DNA of 51,943 bases from Neobacillus niacini (lineage in GTDB: Bacteria > Bacillota > Bacilli > Bacillales > Cytobacillaceae), in the NCBI RefSeq assembly GCF_000759675.1, contig NZ_BAWM01000041.1:1-51943 (forward strand), in the 5' to 3' direction. The position numbers were made by a program, and so were the translations under genes. Positions 7,737 to 17,439 of this stretch are shown piece by piece. The stretch's first letter is position 1, and each line of letters begins with the position of its first letter. The notes under the pieces were generated by a model that was not told the origin of the DNA, did no database searches, and saw nothing but the letters and a program-made list of their open reading frames with translations.

Positions 7737-8774
7737 ATGAAAGCAGCGATAATTGGAGGGACTGGTTACGGAGCCATTGAATTGATCCGATTGATTCAAA
7801 AGCATCCTTATTTAGATGTTGGTACGGTTATTTCAAATTCGCAAGCAGGTTCCGATTTTAGTGACAGTTATCCACACCTGTCAAACATTGTTAATCTAAC
7901 ACTTGAAAAATTTGATGCTGAAATGATAAGCAGGGAAAACGATATTGTATTTCTCGCAACGCCGTCGGGTGTTAGCAGCTCATTAGTTCCGCAACTTTTC
8001 GATAAGGGTATTAAAGTAATCGACCTTTCAGGGGATTTCCGGCTTAGGTCGCAAAATGAATATGAAACATGGTATAAGCATTCAGCACCAACCGAGGAGT
8101 ATTTAAGCAAGGCAGTTTATGGGTTGAGTGAGATTTACGCAGAAGAAATTAAAGGTGCAACGCTAATTGCCAATCCGGGCTGCTACCCAACTGCAACTAG
8201 CCTAGGTTTGTTGCCAATCCTGAAAGCAAATCTTGCTGACTCGAAATCTATTATCATTGATGCAAAATCAGGGGTATCCGGTGCAGGCAGGGGTCTTTCA
8301 TTAACATCGCATTATGCAGAAATAAATGAAAATCTTAAAGCCTATAAACTAGGTGCACATCAACATATTCCTGAAATAGAACAGGTTCTAACAGATGAGA
8401 CTGGTGATCCAATAACTATCACATTTACTACACATTTAGTTCCGATGACGCGGGGAATTATGATCACCGCATATGTTAACTTAACAGAAAAGATTTCAAC
8501 TAATACTGTTAATGATTTATACAAAGAGTTTTATGAAAATCATCCATTCGTAAGGATTAGACCAGAGGGAACTTATCCAGCAACAAAAGAAGTCTATGGA
8601 AGTAACTATTGTGATATCGGATTGCATGTTGACCCTCGAACGAATCGACTTACGATTATTTCGGTAATCGATAATTTAGTTAAAGGGGCAGCAGGGCAAG
8701 CGATACAGAATGCTAATTTAATGAATGGTTGGGCTGTTAGTACAGGGCTTGAAGACATACCATTATATCCTTAA
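7737..8774 (+). CDS. argC: N-acetyl-gamma-glutamyl-phosphate reductase
   Basis: ArgC reduces N-acetylglutamyl phosphate to the semialdehyde with NADPH, the third step of arginine synthesis. The 345-residue protein has the N-terminal dinucleotide loop GGTGYGAIEL and the catalytic C149 in NPGCYPTA, plus the conserved HQHIPEIEQ segment. ATG 7737 is chosen over an ATG at 7701 because AGGAGTG lies 6 nt upstream and 7701 falls before the predicted transcription start. First gene of argCJBD-carAB-argF. Confidence 0.96.
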   Translation: MKAAIIGGTGYGAIELIRLIQKHPYLDVGTVISNSQAGSDFSDSYPHLSNIVNLTLEKFDAEMISRENDIVFLATPSGVSSSLVPQLFDKGIKVIDLSGDFRLRSQNEYETWYKHSAPTEEYLSKAVYGLSEIYAEEIKGATLIANPGCYPTATSLGLLPILKANLADSKSIIIDAKSGVSGAGRGLSLTSHYAEINENLKAYKLGAHQHIPEIEQVLTDETGDPITITFTTHLVPMTRGIMITAYVNLTEKISTNTVNDLYKEFYENHPFVRIRPEGTYPATKEVYGSNYCDIGLHVDPRTNRLTIISVIDNLVKGAAGQAIQNANLMNGWAVSTGLEDIPLYP

Positions 8775-8822
8775 TAAAAATATTGATTGAATAATAGATG
8801 AAAAGTTTTATAGAGGCATGAG

Positions 8823-10088
8823 ATGCCAAATAATGAAGACGATCAAGGGGGAATTAAATTGTTGCCAGCAATATCAAATAAAGAAATCGTTGTATTAGAA
8901 GAAGAAAGTGTTACGTTGCCAAAGGGATTTAAAGCAGGTGGCATGCATTGTGGGATAAAAAGAAAACGCCTTGATCTTGGTTATATTGTGTCCGAAGTTC
9001 CAGCTGTAGTTGCTGGCGTGTATACAACGAACATTTTTCAAGCAGCTCCCCTTTTAGTTACTCAAGAGAGTATAGCAAAAGAACATAAAATCCAAGCTAT
9101 CATCGTCAATTCCGGTAATGCCAATGCCTGTACGGGGGAACAGGGATTGTTAGACGCTTTTGAAATGCAAAAAGGTTTTGCCAACGAGTTAGGCATCGAG
9201 GACCACCTCGTTGCAGTTACCTCAACAGGAGTTATTGGAGAACTGTTGCCGATGGATAAGGTGAAAACAGGCATAAATCAAATTCTTCAGACCAAATATG
9301 CAACGGAAGAAAATTTCAAGAATGCAATATTAACAACGGACACTTGTATCAAGCAGGTTGGCGTTCAAATGAAAATTGACGGGAAGACAGTCAGTATTGG
9401 CGGAGCGGCTAAAGGTTCTGGTATGATTCACCCGAATATGGCGACAATGCTCGGTTTTGTCACAACTGACGCCAATATTGCATATGAGGATTTGCTTTCT
9501 GCTCTTAAAGAGATAACGAATCAGACATTTAATATGATTACGGTTGATGGTGATACAAGTACAAATGATATGGTTTTAGTTTTAGCAAACGGGTTAGCAG
9601 GTAATGACCAGCTGACAAAAGACCATCCAGATTGGGACTTATTCAAATCAGGATTAAAACTAGTGAGTGAAGAGCTTGCTAAAAAAATTGCAAGAGATGG
9701 TGAAGGAGCAACCAAGCTCGTTGAAGTTCAAGTAAACGGAGCATACAGTCATGAAGCAGCAAGAGCTGTTGGAAAATCCATTATATCTTCAAATCTTGTG
9801 AAAACAGCTATCTACGGCACTGACCCTAATTGGGGACGAATTGTTACAGCCATTGGATATTCAGGAATTCCTGTTGAACCTAATAAATTGAAAGTAGCAA
9901 TTGGTCCTTACAAAGTATTCGAAAATGGCTTACCAAGTCCTTTTGTAGAAGAAGAAGTTAAAGAGTACCTAGAACTGGAAACAGTTAAAATACTTGTTGA
10001 ATTAAATCAAGGTAAAGAAAGTGCAACGGCATGGGGCTGCGATTTAACCTATGATTATGTGAAAATCAACGCATCCTACCGCACGTAA
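8823..10088 (+). CDS. argJ: bifunctional glutamate N-acetyltransferase/ornithine acetyltransferase
   Basis: ArgJ makes N-acetylglutamate and recycles the acetyl group from acetylornithine. The hallmark autocleavage site is present in HPNMATMLGF, where the ATML threonine becomes the N-terminal nucleophile of the beta chain. DPNWGRI and the C-terminal ATAWGCDLTYDYVKINA are family typical. ATG 8823 has a GAGG 6 nt upstream; a TTG at 8859 with AGGGGG 7 nt before it would give a protein nearer the usual N-terminus, so the start is open. It lies 48 bp after argC. Confidence 0.95.
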   Translation: MPNNEDDQGGIKLLPAISNKEIVVLEEESVTLPKGFKAGGMHCGIKRKRLDLGYIVSEVPAVVAGVYTTNIFQAAPLLVTQESIAKEHKIQAIIVNSGNANACTGEQGLLDAFEMQKGFANELGIEDHLVAVTSTGVIGELLPMDKVKTGINQILQTKYATEENFKNAILTTDTCIKQVGVQMKIDGKTVSIGGAAKGSGMIHPNMATMLGFVTTDANIAYEDLLSALKEITNQTFNMITVDGDTSTNDMVLVLANGLAGNDQLTKDHPDWDLFKSGLKLVSEELAKKIARDGEGATKLVEVQVNGAYSHEAARAVGKSIISSNLVKTAIYGTDPNWGRIVTAIGYSGIPVEPNKLKVAIGPYKVFENGLPSPFVEEEVKEYLELETVKILVELNQGKESATAWGCDLTYDYVKINASYRT

Positions 10089-10102
10089 GTGGAGGGTTAA
10101 AG

Positions 10103-10897
10103 ATGAACTATATAGTCATTAAGTGTGGCGGAAGTGTGTTAGAAAATCTGCCAAAGTCGTTCTATGAAGATGTCATATCCCTCCATCAAAAAGGAGAATG
10201 GACACCGATTATTGTCCATGGCGGCGGTCCACTTATTAACAAGCTATTAAAAAACTTAAATGTAGAAACTACCTTTGTAAATGGTTTAAGAGTAACCAAC
10301 CACGAGGTATTAGATATTGTAGAAATGGTTTTAAGCGGAACGGTGAATAAACAAGTAGTACGGAACATCATTGAGGCAGGCGGTAGTTCATTTGGTGTAA
10401 GTGGAGTGGATGGGAGTTTGTTAAAAGCGATCCCGACTTCAGATGAAAGTTTAGGTTTTGTAGGAGAAGTCGTTGAAGTGAATACAGCAGTCATCGAAAG
10501 CATAGTAAACCAAGGACATATACCCGTCGTTTCACCAATAGGAATTGATTCAGATGGACAGCGATACAATATAAACGGAGACGTTGCAGCAAGTGCAGTT
10601 GCCAAGGCGCTCGGAGCCAATCTTTGCTTTATCAGTGATATACCAGGAATCTTAGTCGAAGAAAATGGTAAAAAAGCTAAATTAGATAAGGTTACCAAAG
10701 CAAGAGTGGAAGAACTAATCGAAAATAAAACGATTTATGGCGGGATGATCCCTAAGGTCAAAGCTGCCATCGATGGGTTAGTTCATAAAATACCGATGGT
10801 CGGTATCATTGATGGATTTGAAAAAAATAGCTTGGTAGAATACGTGAACGGTAAAAATATTGGAACAAAAATTGTTTTAGAAGAGGAGATTGCCTAA
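10103..10897 (+). CDS. argB: acetylglutamate kinase
   Basis: ArgB phosphorylates N-acetylglutamate. The 264-residue protein has the amino-acid kinase start YIVIKCGGSVLEN, the HGGGPLIN loop, NGLRVT and the C-terminal GGMIPKVKAA. It starts 14 bp after argJ with GGAGGG upstream, and its stop overlaps the argD start by 1 nt. The insert typical of arginine-inhibited ArgB (a long N-terminal helix) is absent, as in the B. subtilis type. Confidence 0.95.
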   Translation: MNYIVIKCGGSVLENLPKSFYEDVISLHQKGEWTPIIVHGGGPLINKLLKNLNVETTFVNGLRVTNHEVLDIVEMVLSGTVNKQVVRNIIEAGGSSFGVSGVDGSLLKAIPTSDESLGFVGEVVEVNTAVIESIVNQGHIPVVSPIGIDSDGQRYNINGDVAASAVAKALGANLCFISDIPGILVEENGKKAKLDKVTKARVEELIENKTIYGGMIPKVKAAIDGLVHKIPMVGIIDGFEKNSLVEYVNGKNIGTKIVLEEEIA

Positions 10898-12096
10898 TGA
10901 CCATTAAAACTTCCGTCTCCCCAATTTCGCCAGTAATGGCTACGTATAGCCGCTTTCCTATTACATTGGTTAAGGGGAAAGGAAGCTATGTATGGGATGA
11001 TCAAGGGAAAAAATATTTAGATTTTACTTCAGGCATTGCCACTTGTAACTTGGGGCATGTACCTGATGTCGTTAAAGAAAAGCTTGAAGAACAGCTTCAA
11101 AATCTTTGGCACTGTTCAAACCTTTATAACATTCCAAATCAGCAGGAGCTTGCTGCACTGCTTACTGCCAATAGCTGTGGGGATAAGGTCTTCTTTTGCA
11201 ACAGCGGAGCGGAAGCAAATGAGGCTGCCATTAAGCTTGCAAGAAGATATGCACAGAAGGTTAAAGGAACAGATTCCTTCGGAGTCATTACCTTTCAGCA
11301 ATCCTTTCATGGCAGAACATTGGCAACATTATCGGCCACAGGACAGGAAAAAATCCAACAGGGATTTGCTCCATTAGTCAAAGGCTTTAGTTATCTGCCA
11401 TTTAATGATATTGAAGCACTTGATCAGTTAAAAAGACTTCAGCCAGCAGCGATTTTACTGGAGCTCGTCCAAGGTGAAGGCGGGGTCATTCCGGCAAATC
11501 CGGAATGGGTAAAGAAAATCGCAGAAATCTGCGAAGAGAAAGACATTCTTTTAATGGTTGACGAAATTCAAACAGGAATCGGCAGGACTGGAACACTGTT
11601 TGCTTATGAACAATATGGTATTCAACCGGATGTCATCAGTGTTGCAAAAGGTCTTGGCTCAGGTTTTCCAATTGGGGCAATCATTGCGAAAGAAAAGGCG
11701 GCAAAAGCGTTCGAACCTGGTACTCACGGAAGTACCTTTGGGGGAAATCCATTAGCAACAGCAGCGGGAGTAGCGACTGTAACCCATATTCTCGAAAGCA
11801 ATTTGTTAAATCAAGTAAATGAAACTTCAGTGTACTTAGATGAACAGCTTAACAAGTTCAAAGAAAAGTACGCTTTTATAAAAGAAATAAGAGGAAAAGG
11901 TCTGCTTAAAGGGGTTGTTGTTGAAATCAATGCGCTAGAAATTGTCCAAAAAGCACATGAACATCAACTTCTAATTCTTACAGCCGGACCCAATGTGTTA
12001 AGAATATTACCGCCATTAACAGCATCTAAAGAAGAAATGAACGAATTCACCAAAGCATTGGAAAAAACTTTCCAAAGTATAGAGAAAGGCGAGTGA
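10897..12096 (+). CDS. argD: acetylornithine aminotransferase
   Basis: ArgD transfers an amino group from glutamate to N-acetylglutamate semialdehyde using pyridoxal phosphate. The 399-residue class III transaminase has FCNSGAEANEAAIKLAR, the DEIQTGIGRTG pocket and the PLP lysine in SVAKGLGSGFPIGA, then HGSTFGGNPLA. Translation is coupled at both ends: it overlaps argB by 1 nt and carA by 4 nt. Confidence 0.95.
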   Translation: MTIKTSVSPISPVMATYSRFPITLVKGKGSYVWDDQGKKYLDFTSGIATCNLGHVPDVVKEKLEEQLQNLWHCSNLYNIPNQQELAALLTANSCGDKVFFCNSGAEANEAAIKLARRYAQKVKGTDSFGVITFQQSFHGRTLATLSATGQEKIQQGFAPLVKGFSYLPFNDIEALDQLKRLQPAAILLELVQGEGGVIPANPEWVKKIAEICEEKDILLMVDEIQTGIGRTGTLFAYEQYGIQPDVISVAKGLGSGFPIGAIIAKEKAAKAFEPGTHGSTFGGNPLATAAGVATVTHILESNLLNQVNETSVYLDEQLNKFKEKYAFIKEIRGKGLLKGVVVEINALEIVQKAHEHQLLILTAGPNVLRILPPLTASKEEMNEFTKALEKTFQSIEKGE

Positions 12097-13178
12097 GTGT
12101 TTTGGAACAGGGATATCTTACTTTGGAAACCGGAGAAGTTTTTGAAGGAATACTAATAGGTGCAAACAAAGACACTTTTGGAGAAGTTGTATTTAATACA
12201 AGCATGACTGGCTATCAGGAAATCATTACAGATCCTTCATACGCTGGCCAGCTGATTACGTTCTGCTATCCAATTATCGGTAGCTATGGAATCAATGCGA
12301 TGGACGATGAAGCTATTTCACCTGCCTTAGCTGGAGTAGTTATTGGAGATTTATGTGAAACTCCAAGCCATTACCAATCCATTAATAAATTCTCTGAAAA
12401 ACTAATGCAGGCAGGCGTTCCTGGGATTGCAGGTGTGGATACAAGATTACTTGTGAAAACGATTCGCAGCCGCGGGACGGTAAAAGGATTTTTAAGTAAG
12501 GCTAAGCAAGAGAATTTCTCTGGATATGAAACAACACCATTTTGGGTGGAGAAGGTTTCTACAAAAAAAATCCAATATTTCTATAATAAAGGACCACACG
12601 TCGTACTAATGGATTTTGGATTTAAAAAATCAATTCTTAATGCGTTACTAGATCAAAATTGTTCGGTTACGATTGTACCTTTTAATACATCTTTTGAAAA
12701 AATCAATGCATTGAATCCAGACGGAGTGCTATTAAGCAACGGACCTGGAGATCCGATGGCGCTAAAGCAATGGTTCCCAGATATCAAAAGAATTACCCAG
12801 CATTATCCGACATTAGGAATTTGTCTTGGTCACCAGTTAATAGCCCTTGCATATGGTGCAAAAACAGAGAAACTTGCCTACGGACATCGTGGAGGGAATC
12901 ATCCCGTTAAGGAATTGGGAACAGGTAAGGTGAAGATTACTGCTCAGAATCATGGGTATGTGGTGGTCGATGAAAGTATTGACGCGCAGGTATTTCAAAT
13001 TACTTACCGTAATGTTAATGATAAATCGATCGAGGGATTAAAGCACAGACACTATCCAATTCAAACGGTTCAATTTCATCCGGAGGCACACCCTGGTCCA
13101 AGTGATACCGAATATATACTTGAGGATTTTGTATATCAGATAAATTCAGCAGGAGAAAAACGTTATGCCATTAAATAA
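12093..13178 (+). CDS. carA: carbamoyl-phosphate synthase small subunit (arginine type)
   Basis: CarA hydrolyses glutamine and passes ammonia to CarB. The N-terminal domain begins GYLTLETGEVFEG; the C-terminal class I amidotransferase has the nucleophile elbow GICLGHQL and the catalytic pair in FHPEAHPGP. The 361-residue length is normal. The GTG start lies within the argD stop (GTGA overlap). Its location inside the arg operon marks it as the arginine-specific enzyme rather than the pyrimidine one (PyrAA). Confidence 0.94.
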   Translation: MSVLEQGYLTLETGEVFEGILIGANKDTFGEVVFNTSMTGYQEIITDPSYAGQLITFCYPIIGSYGINAMDDEAISPALAGVVIGDLCETPSHYQSINKFSEKLMQAGVPGIAGVDTRLLVKTIRSRGTVKGFLSKAKQENFSGYETTPFWVEKVSTKKIQYFYNKGPHVVLMDFGFKKSILNALLDQNCSVTIVPFNTSFEKINALNPDGVLLSNGPGDPMALKQWFPDIKRITQHYPTLGICLGHQLIALAYGAKTEKLAYGHRGGNHPVKELGTGKVKITAQNHGYVVVDESIDAQVFQITYRNVNDKSIEGLKHRHYPIQTVQFHPEAHPGPSDTEYILEDFVYQINSAGEKRYAIK

Positions 13179-16100
13179 AAACCTAAAAAAAGTATTAGTC
13201 ATTGGATCAGGACCTATTGTAATAGGGCAGGCAGCGGAATTTGATTATGCAGGAACACAAGCCTGTATCGCTCTTAAAGAAGAGGGAATACAGGTAGTAT
13301 TAATCAATAATAATCCTGCAACTATTATGACTGACGAAACTGTAGCCGATAAAGTATATATCGAACCATTAAACGTAGAAACCATTGAAAAAATTATCCA
13401 AAAGGAAAAGCCTGATGGAATTATCGGGACCTTAGGCGGACAGACCGGATTAAATCTAACCGTAGAACTCTATGAAAAAGGCATTCTTCAAAAATATAAT
13501 GTACAGCTATTAGGAACCTCTGTAGAATCGATAAAAAATGGCGAGGACCGTGATCGGTTCCGCAGTTTAATGATAAAGATTGACGAACCAATCCCGGAAT
13601 CAGCTATTATTCATACCTATGAAAAGGGTGTATCGTTCGTCAAAGAAATAGGTTTTCCCGTTATCATCAGACCGGCATATACACTAGGCGGACACGGCGG
13701 GGGCTTTGCCCATAATGATGAAGAGCTTGAAAATGTTCTGAAGAAGGGTTTAGCTGCAAGCCCGATTCATCAGGTACTTGTTGAACGAAGCATTAAAGGC
13801 TGGAAGGAAATTGAATATGAAGTCATAAGAGACGCCAATGACACATGTATTATTGTTTGTAATATGGAAAATATGGACCCTGTCGGAGTTCATACAGGTG
13901 ATTCAATTGTAGTCGCTCCATCACAAACATTGACGGATGTCCAATACCAAATGCTGCGAAATTCTTCTCTAAAAGTAATTAGAGAATTAGAGATTATTGG
14001 CGGCTGCAATATCCAGTTTGCACTTAATCCAGAATCCAACCAATATTGCATTATTGAAGTAAATCCAAGGGTAAGCCGTTCTTCCGCATTAGCGTCAAAA
14101 GCAACCGGTTATCCGATTGCAAGGATGGCAGCAAAATGTGCCGTTGGTTATCATTTGGATGAGATTGTGAACCCTATAACAGGTAACACCTTTGCATCAT
14201 TTGAGCCAGCGATTGATTATATTGTTGTAAAACTTCCACGCTTTCCATTTGATAAATTCCCAGAAGCGGATCGTACGTTAGGAACACAAATGAAAGCAAC
14301 TGGGGAAGTAATGGCGATTGACAGGACCTTTGAAGGAGCACTGAACAAAGCCATCCGTTCGATGGAAATAAATATATTTGGACTTTGTTTGGAATCAAAT
14401 AAAAATGTAGACAATGAGGTTTTATTTGAAAAATTAGAAAGACCAAATGACCAAAGATTATTTATGATAGCAGAAGCATTAAGAAGAGGGATTTCCCTTG
14501 ATACAATTAAGGAACTGACAGAAATGGATTCATGGTTTTTATACAAGATCCACTCAATTGTTGCTTTAGAAGTGGAATTAGCTTCTTATGCATGGAATGA
14601 TGTACCCCTTTCTTTGTTAAAAACAGCGAAGCGTCATAATATTTCCGATAAGCTGCTTTCACAAATTTACAGCATTGATGAAAAGCAAATAAGGAGTAAA
14701 TGGAAAGAACTTAACTGGAAACCAGGCTATAAAATGGTCGATACGTGTTCTGCGGAATTTGATGCGGTCACCCCTTATTACTATTCAACATGGCTTGGAG
14801 CGGATGAGGTGGAGGTAACAAATACGAAGAAGATTCTTGTTCTTGGTTCAGGACCAATCCGAATTGGTCAAGGAATTGAATTTGATTACTGCTCTGTCCA
14901 TGCTGCAAAAGCAATTAAGAAGATGGGCTATGAGGCAGTCGTAATCAATAATAATCCTGAGACAGTTAGTACGGATTACTCTGTGGCAGACCGCCTTTAC
15001 TTTGAACCATTAACTGCTGAAGATGTTCTTACTGTTATTGAAAAAGAGAAGATTGAAGGTGTGTTAATTCAATTTGGCGGGCAAACAGCCATTAATTTAG
15101 CGCATGATCTTCAAGAAGAAGGTGTGAAAATTTTAGGCACAACTGTTGAAAGTGTCGATACCTTCGAGGATCGGAAAGAATTTTATCAATTGCTTGAAGA
15201 CTTAAACATTCCACATATTGTGGGTGAGACTGTCCTTCATAAAGATGAATTATTTGATGCAGCTGCAAGACTTGGCTACCCAGTGCTGGTTCGACCGTCC
15301 TATGTAATTGGCGGGCAATCCATGTTTACTATTTTTACAGAAGAAGAACTAAACTACTATATCAAGCAGCTTGAGGAGAACTCCTCACAGGAAAAAATGT
15401 GGCCGTTATTAGTGGATCGATATATACCTGGATTAGAATGTGAAGTCGATGTCATTAGTGATGGAAAGAACGTAATCGTCCCAGGAATCTTTGAACATAT
15501 CGAAAGAGCGGGAGTACATTCTGGAGATAGTATTAGTGTTTTTCCACCTATCTCATTAGCGAAAGAGATGAAAGAAACATTAATTGATTACGCTGAAAAA
15601 ATCGCCAAATCGGCACCGATTGTTGGCATTATGAATATCCAATTTGTTATTTATCAGAATCAAGTTCTTGTTTTAGAAGTAAATCCGCGTTCTTCACGTA
15701 CGGTTCCAATTATGAGCAAGGTTACAGGAGTTCCAATGATTGAGTGGGCTGTAATGGTTCAATTAGGAGTATCCTTGGATTCTCTATCTAATGAAAATGG
15801 TTTATTAGTAGAGCCTAATTATTATTCGGTAAAGTCACCTGTATTTTCAAGGAGTAAATTAAAGGGAGTCGACCACGTATTAGGGCCGGAAATGAAATCA
15901 ACAGGTGAAGTTTTAGGTTTAGGAGCAACTTTTCATGAAGCGCTCGAAAAAGCTTTCCCTACAACAAGCGGAGAAACGGAGAACTATCTATTCTGCTCCA
16001 TATCCGATCGGGAAAAACCAGCCAGTCTGTCAATTCTCAAGCAGTTTGTGAATGAAAATTACAAGCTAGCTGCAACGGAAGGGACAGCAAGATTCCTTCA

Positions 16101-16401
16101 AGAAAAAGGCTTTACAATTGAAAAGGTTATTAAGAATAACGAAGATGTAAATGAACTTTTAAAAAACAATACCATTCAAGCTGTCATTAATATACCGAAC
16201 CAAGGAAGAAATAAAATTAAATTTGGTTTTTATATTCGTGAACAAGCAACTCGCTACAATGTACCGGTTTTTACTCATCTAGATACAGTTGAGGCAATGA
16301 TTGGTCTTCAGGCTCAATCTATTACTCATTCAGAGGTACGTACAGTAACGGAATATTACAATATCAAAGAGAGCGGTGTGGAGCATGTCAAATGTGATTA
16401 A
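13165..16401 (+). CDS. carB: carbamoyl-phosphate synthase large subunit (arginine type)
   Basis: CarB makes carbamoyl phosphate from bicarbonate, ammonia and two ATP. The 1078-residue protein has the expected internal duplication: VIGSGPIVIGQAAEFDYAG near the start and LGSGPIRIGQGIEFDYCS near residue 560, each heading an ATP-grasp unit, and a C-terminal MGS-like domain (EGTARFLQEKGF, then IPNQGR). It overlaps carA by 14 nt and argF by 17-26 nt depending on the argF start. Regulation is expected with the arg operon. Confidence 0.95.
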   Translation: MPLNKNLKKVLVIGSGPIVIGQAAEFDYAGTQACIALKEEGIQVVLINNNPATIMTDETVADKVYIEPLNVETIEKIIQKEKPDGIIGTLGGQTGLNLTVELYEKGILQKYNVQLLGTSVESIKNGEDRDRFRSLMIKIDEPIPESAIIHTYEKGVSFVKEIGFPVIIRPAYTLGGHGGGFAHNDEELENVLKKGLAASPIHQVLVERSIKGWKEIEYEVIRDANDTCIIVCNMENMDPVGVHTGDSIVVAPSQTLTDVQYQMLRNSSLKVIRELEIIGGCNIQFALNPESNQYCIIEVNPRVSRSSALASKATGYPIARMAAKCAVGYHLDEIVNPITGNTFASFEPAIDYIVVKLPRFPFDKFPEADRTLGTQMKATGEVMAIDRTFEGALNKAIRSMEINIFGLCLESNKNVDNEVLFEKLERPNDQRLFMIAEALRRGISLDTIKELTEMDSWFLYKIHSIVALEVELASYAWNDVPLSLLKTAKRHNISDKLLSQIYSIDEKQIRSKWKELNWKPGYKMVDTCSAEFDAVTPYYYSTWLGADEVEVTNTKKILVLGSGPIRIGQGIEFDYCSVHAAKAIKKMGYEAVVINNNPETVSTDYSVADRLYFEPLTAEDVLTVIEKEKIEGVLIQFGGQTAINLAHDLQEEGVKILGTTVESVDTFEDRKEFYQLLEDLNIPHIVGETVLHKDELFDAAARLGYPVLVRPSYVIGGQSMFTIFTEEELNYYIKQLEENSSQEKMWPLLVDRYIPGLECEVDVISDGKNVIVPGIFEHIERAGVHSGDSISVFPPISLAKEMKETLIDYAEKIAKSAPIVGIMNIQFVIYQNQVLVLEVNPRSSRTVPIMSKVTGVPMIEWAVMVQLGVSLDSLSNENGLLVEPNYYSVKSPVFSRSKLKGVDHVLGPEMKSTGEVLGLGATFHEALEKAFPTTSGETENYLFCSISDREKPASLSILKQFVNENYKLAATEGTARFLQEKGFTIEKVIKNNEDVNELLKNNTIQAVINIPNQGRNKIKFGFYIREQATRYNVPVFTHLDTVEAMIGLQAQSITHSEVRTVTEYYNIKESGVEHVKCD

Positions 16402-17362
16402 ATGGAACACAAAGGGTGTGTCACAACAGCCACAATTAAAAGGCAAGGATTTCTTATCCTTGTCCGATTTTCATACTGATGAGATTCTTTACCTTTTAGA
16501 GGAAGCAAAGGAATTAAAAAGGCTTCAGAAACAGGGGAAACCACATCCTTATTTGAGCGGAAAGGTTCTAGGGATGATTTTTGAAAAGTCTTCTACTCGT
16601 ACTAGGGTTTCCTTTGAGGTAGGGATGCTCCAATTAGGGGGGCATGCGATATTCTTAAGTTCGAGAGATATTCAGCTTGGCAGAGGAGAAAGTATTTCAG
16701 ATACAGCAAAAGTTTTATCAAGATATATCGATTGTATGATGATTAGAACTTTTTCACACGACTCTGTTAAAGAACTTGCAGAGCATGCAACCGTTCCGGT
16801 TATTAACGGTTTAACAGATTTGCATCATCCGACTCAAGTGATGGCGGACTTATTAACGATTCAAGAGCACAAAGGTAAATTAGCCGGTTTAAAAATGTGC
16901 TATTTAGGAGACGGAAACAACAATATGGCACATTCATTAATGGAAGGAGCCGCAAAGGTTGGAATGCATATCAGCATTGCAAGCCCCCTTGGATATCTAC
17001 CTGATGGAAAGATAACGGAAAAGGCGATTGAAACGGGCAAATTAACGGGAAGCAAAATCACCATTACACATGATCCTGTAGAAGCAATCAAGGATGCTGA
17101 TATTGTTGTCACCGATGTTTGGACCAGTATGGGTCAAGAGGCCGAAATGCAAAAGAGACTAAAAGATTTAGAAGACTATCAAGTAAATGCGGAAATTTGT
17201 CAGCATGCTAAACAAGATTATATCTTTTTACATTGCTTACCTGCACACCGAGGGGAAGAGGTAACAGCGGAAATCATTGATGGCCCACATTCTGTTGTGT
17301 TTGATGAAGCAGAGAATAGACTTCATGCTCAAAAAGCAATTTTAAAACTTTTACTAGAATAG
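16385..17362 (+). CDS. argF: ornithine carbamoyltransferase
   Basis: ArgF joins carbamoyl phosphate and ornithine to give citrulline. Motifs are present in order: SSTRTRVSFEVG (carbamoyl-phosphate binding), HPTQVMADLLT, DGNNNMAHS, DVWTSMGQE and HCLPAHRGEEV (ornithine site). Start is uncertain: GTG 16376, ATG 16385 and GTG 16394 are all in frame inside the end of carB; ATG 16385 is used here. It is the last gene of the long arg operon; no strong terminator hairpin is obvious before the argG promoter. Confidence 0.94.
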   Translation: MSNVIKWNTKGVSQQPQLKGKDFLSLSDFHTDEILYLLEEAKELKRLQKQGKPHPYLSGKVLGMIFEKSSTRTRVSFEVGMLQLGGHAIFLSSRDIQLGRGESISDTAKVLSRYIDCMMIRTFSHDSVKELAEHATVPVINGLTDLHHPTQVMADLLTIQEHKGKLAGLKMCYLGDGNNNMAHSLMEGAAKVGMHISIASPLGYLPDGKITEKAIETGKLTGSKITITHDPVEAIKDADIVVTDVWTSMGQEAEMQKRLKDLEDYQVNAEICQHAKQDYIFLHCLPAHRGEEVTAEIIDGPHSVVFDEAENRLHAQKAILKLLLE

Positions 17363-17384
17363 TAGATTTTTTTGAAATTTGATG

Positions 17385-17416
17385 TATAATAATTCTATTG
17401 GTTGAATATAAATTCA
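17385..17416 (+). promoter_or_regulatory. argG promoter -10 and perfect ARG box
   Basis: A -10 TATAAT (17385-17390) is followed at 17403-17416 by TGAAT-ATAA-ATTCA, an exact ArgR/AhrC palindrome placed just past the expected start point. A good -35 is not visible at 17 bp. A bound repressor would block start or early elongation of argGH. Confidence 0.75.
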
Positions 17417-17439
17417 TGTAAATGCGAGGAGAATATATA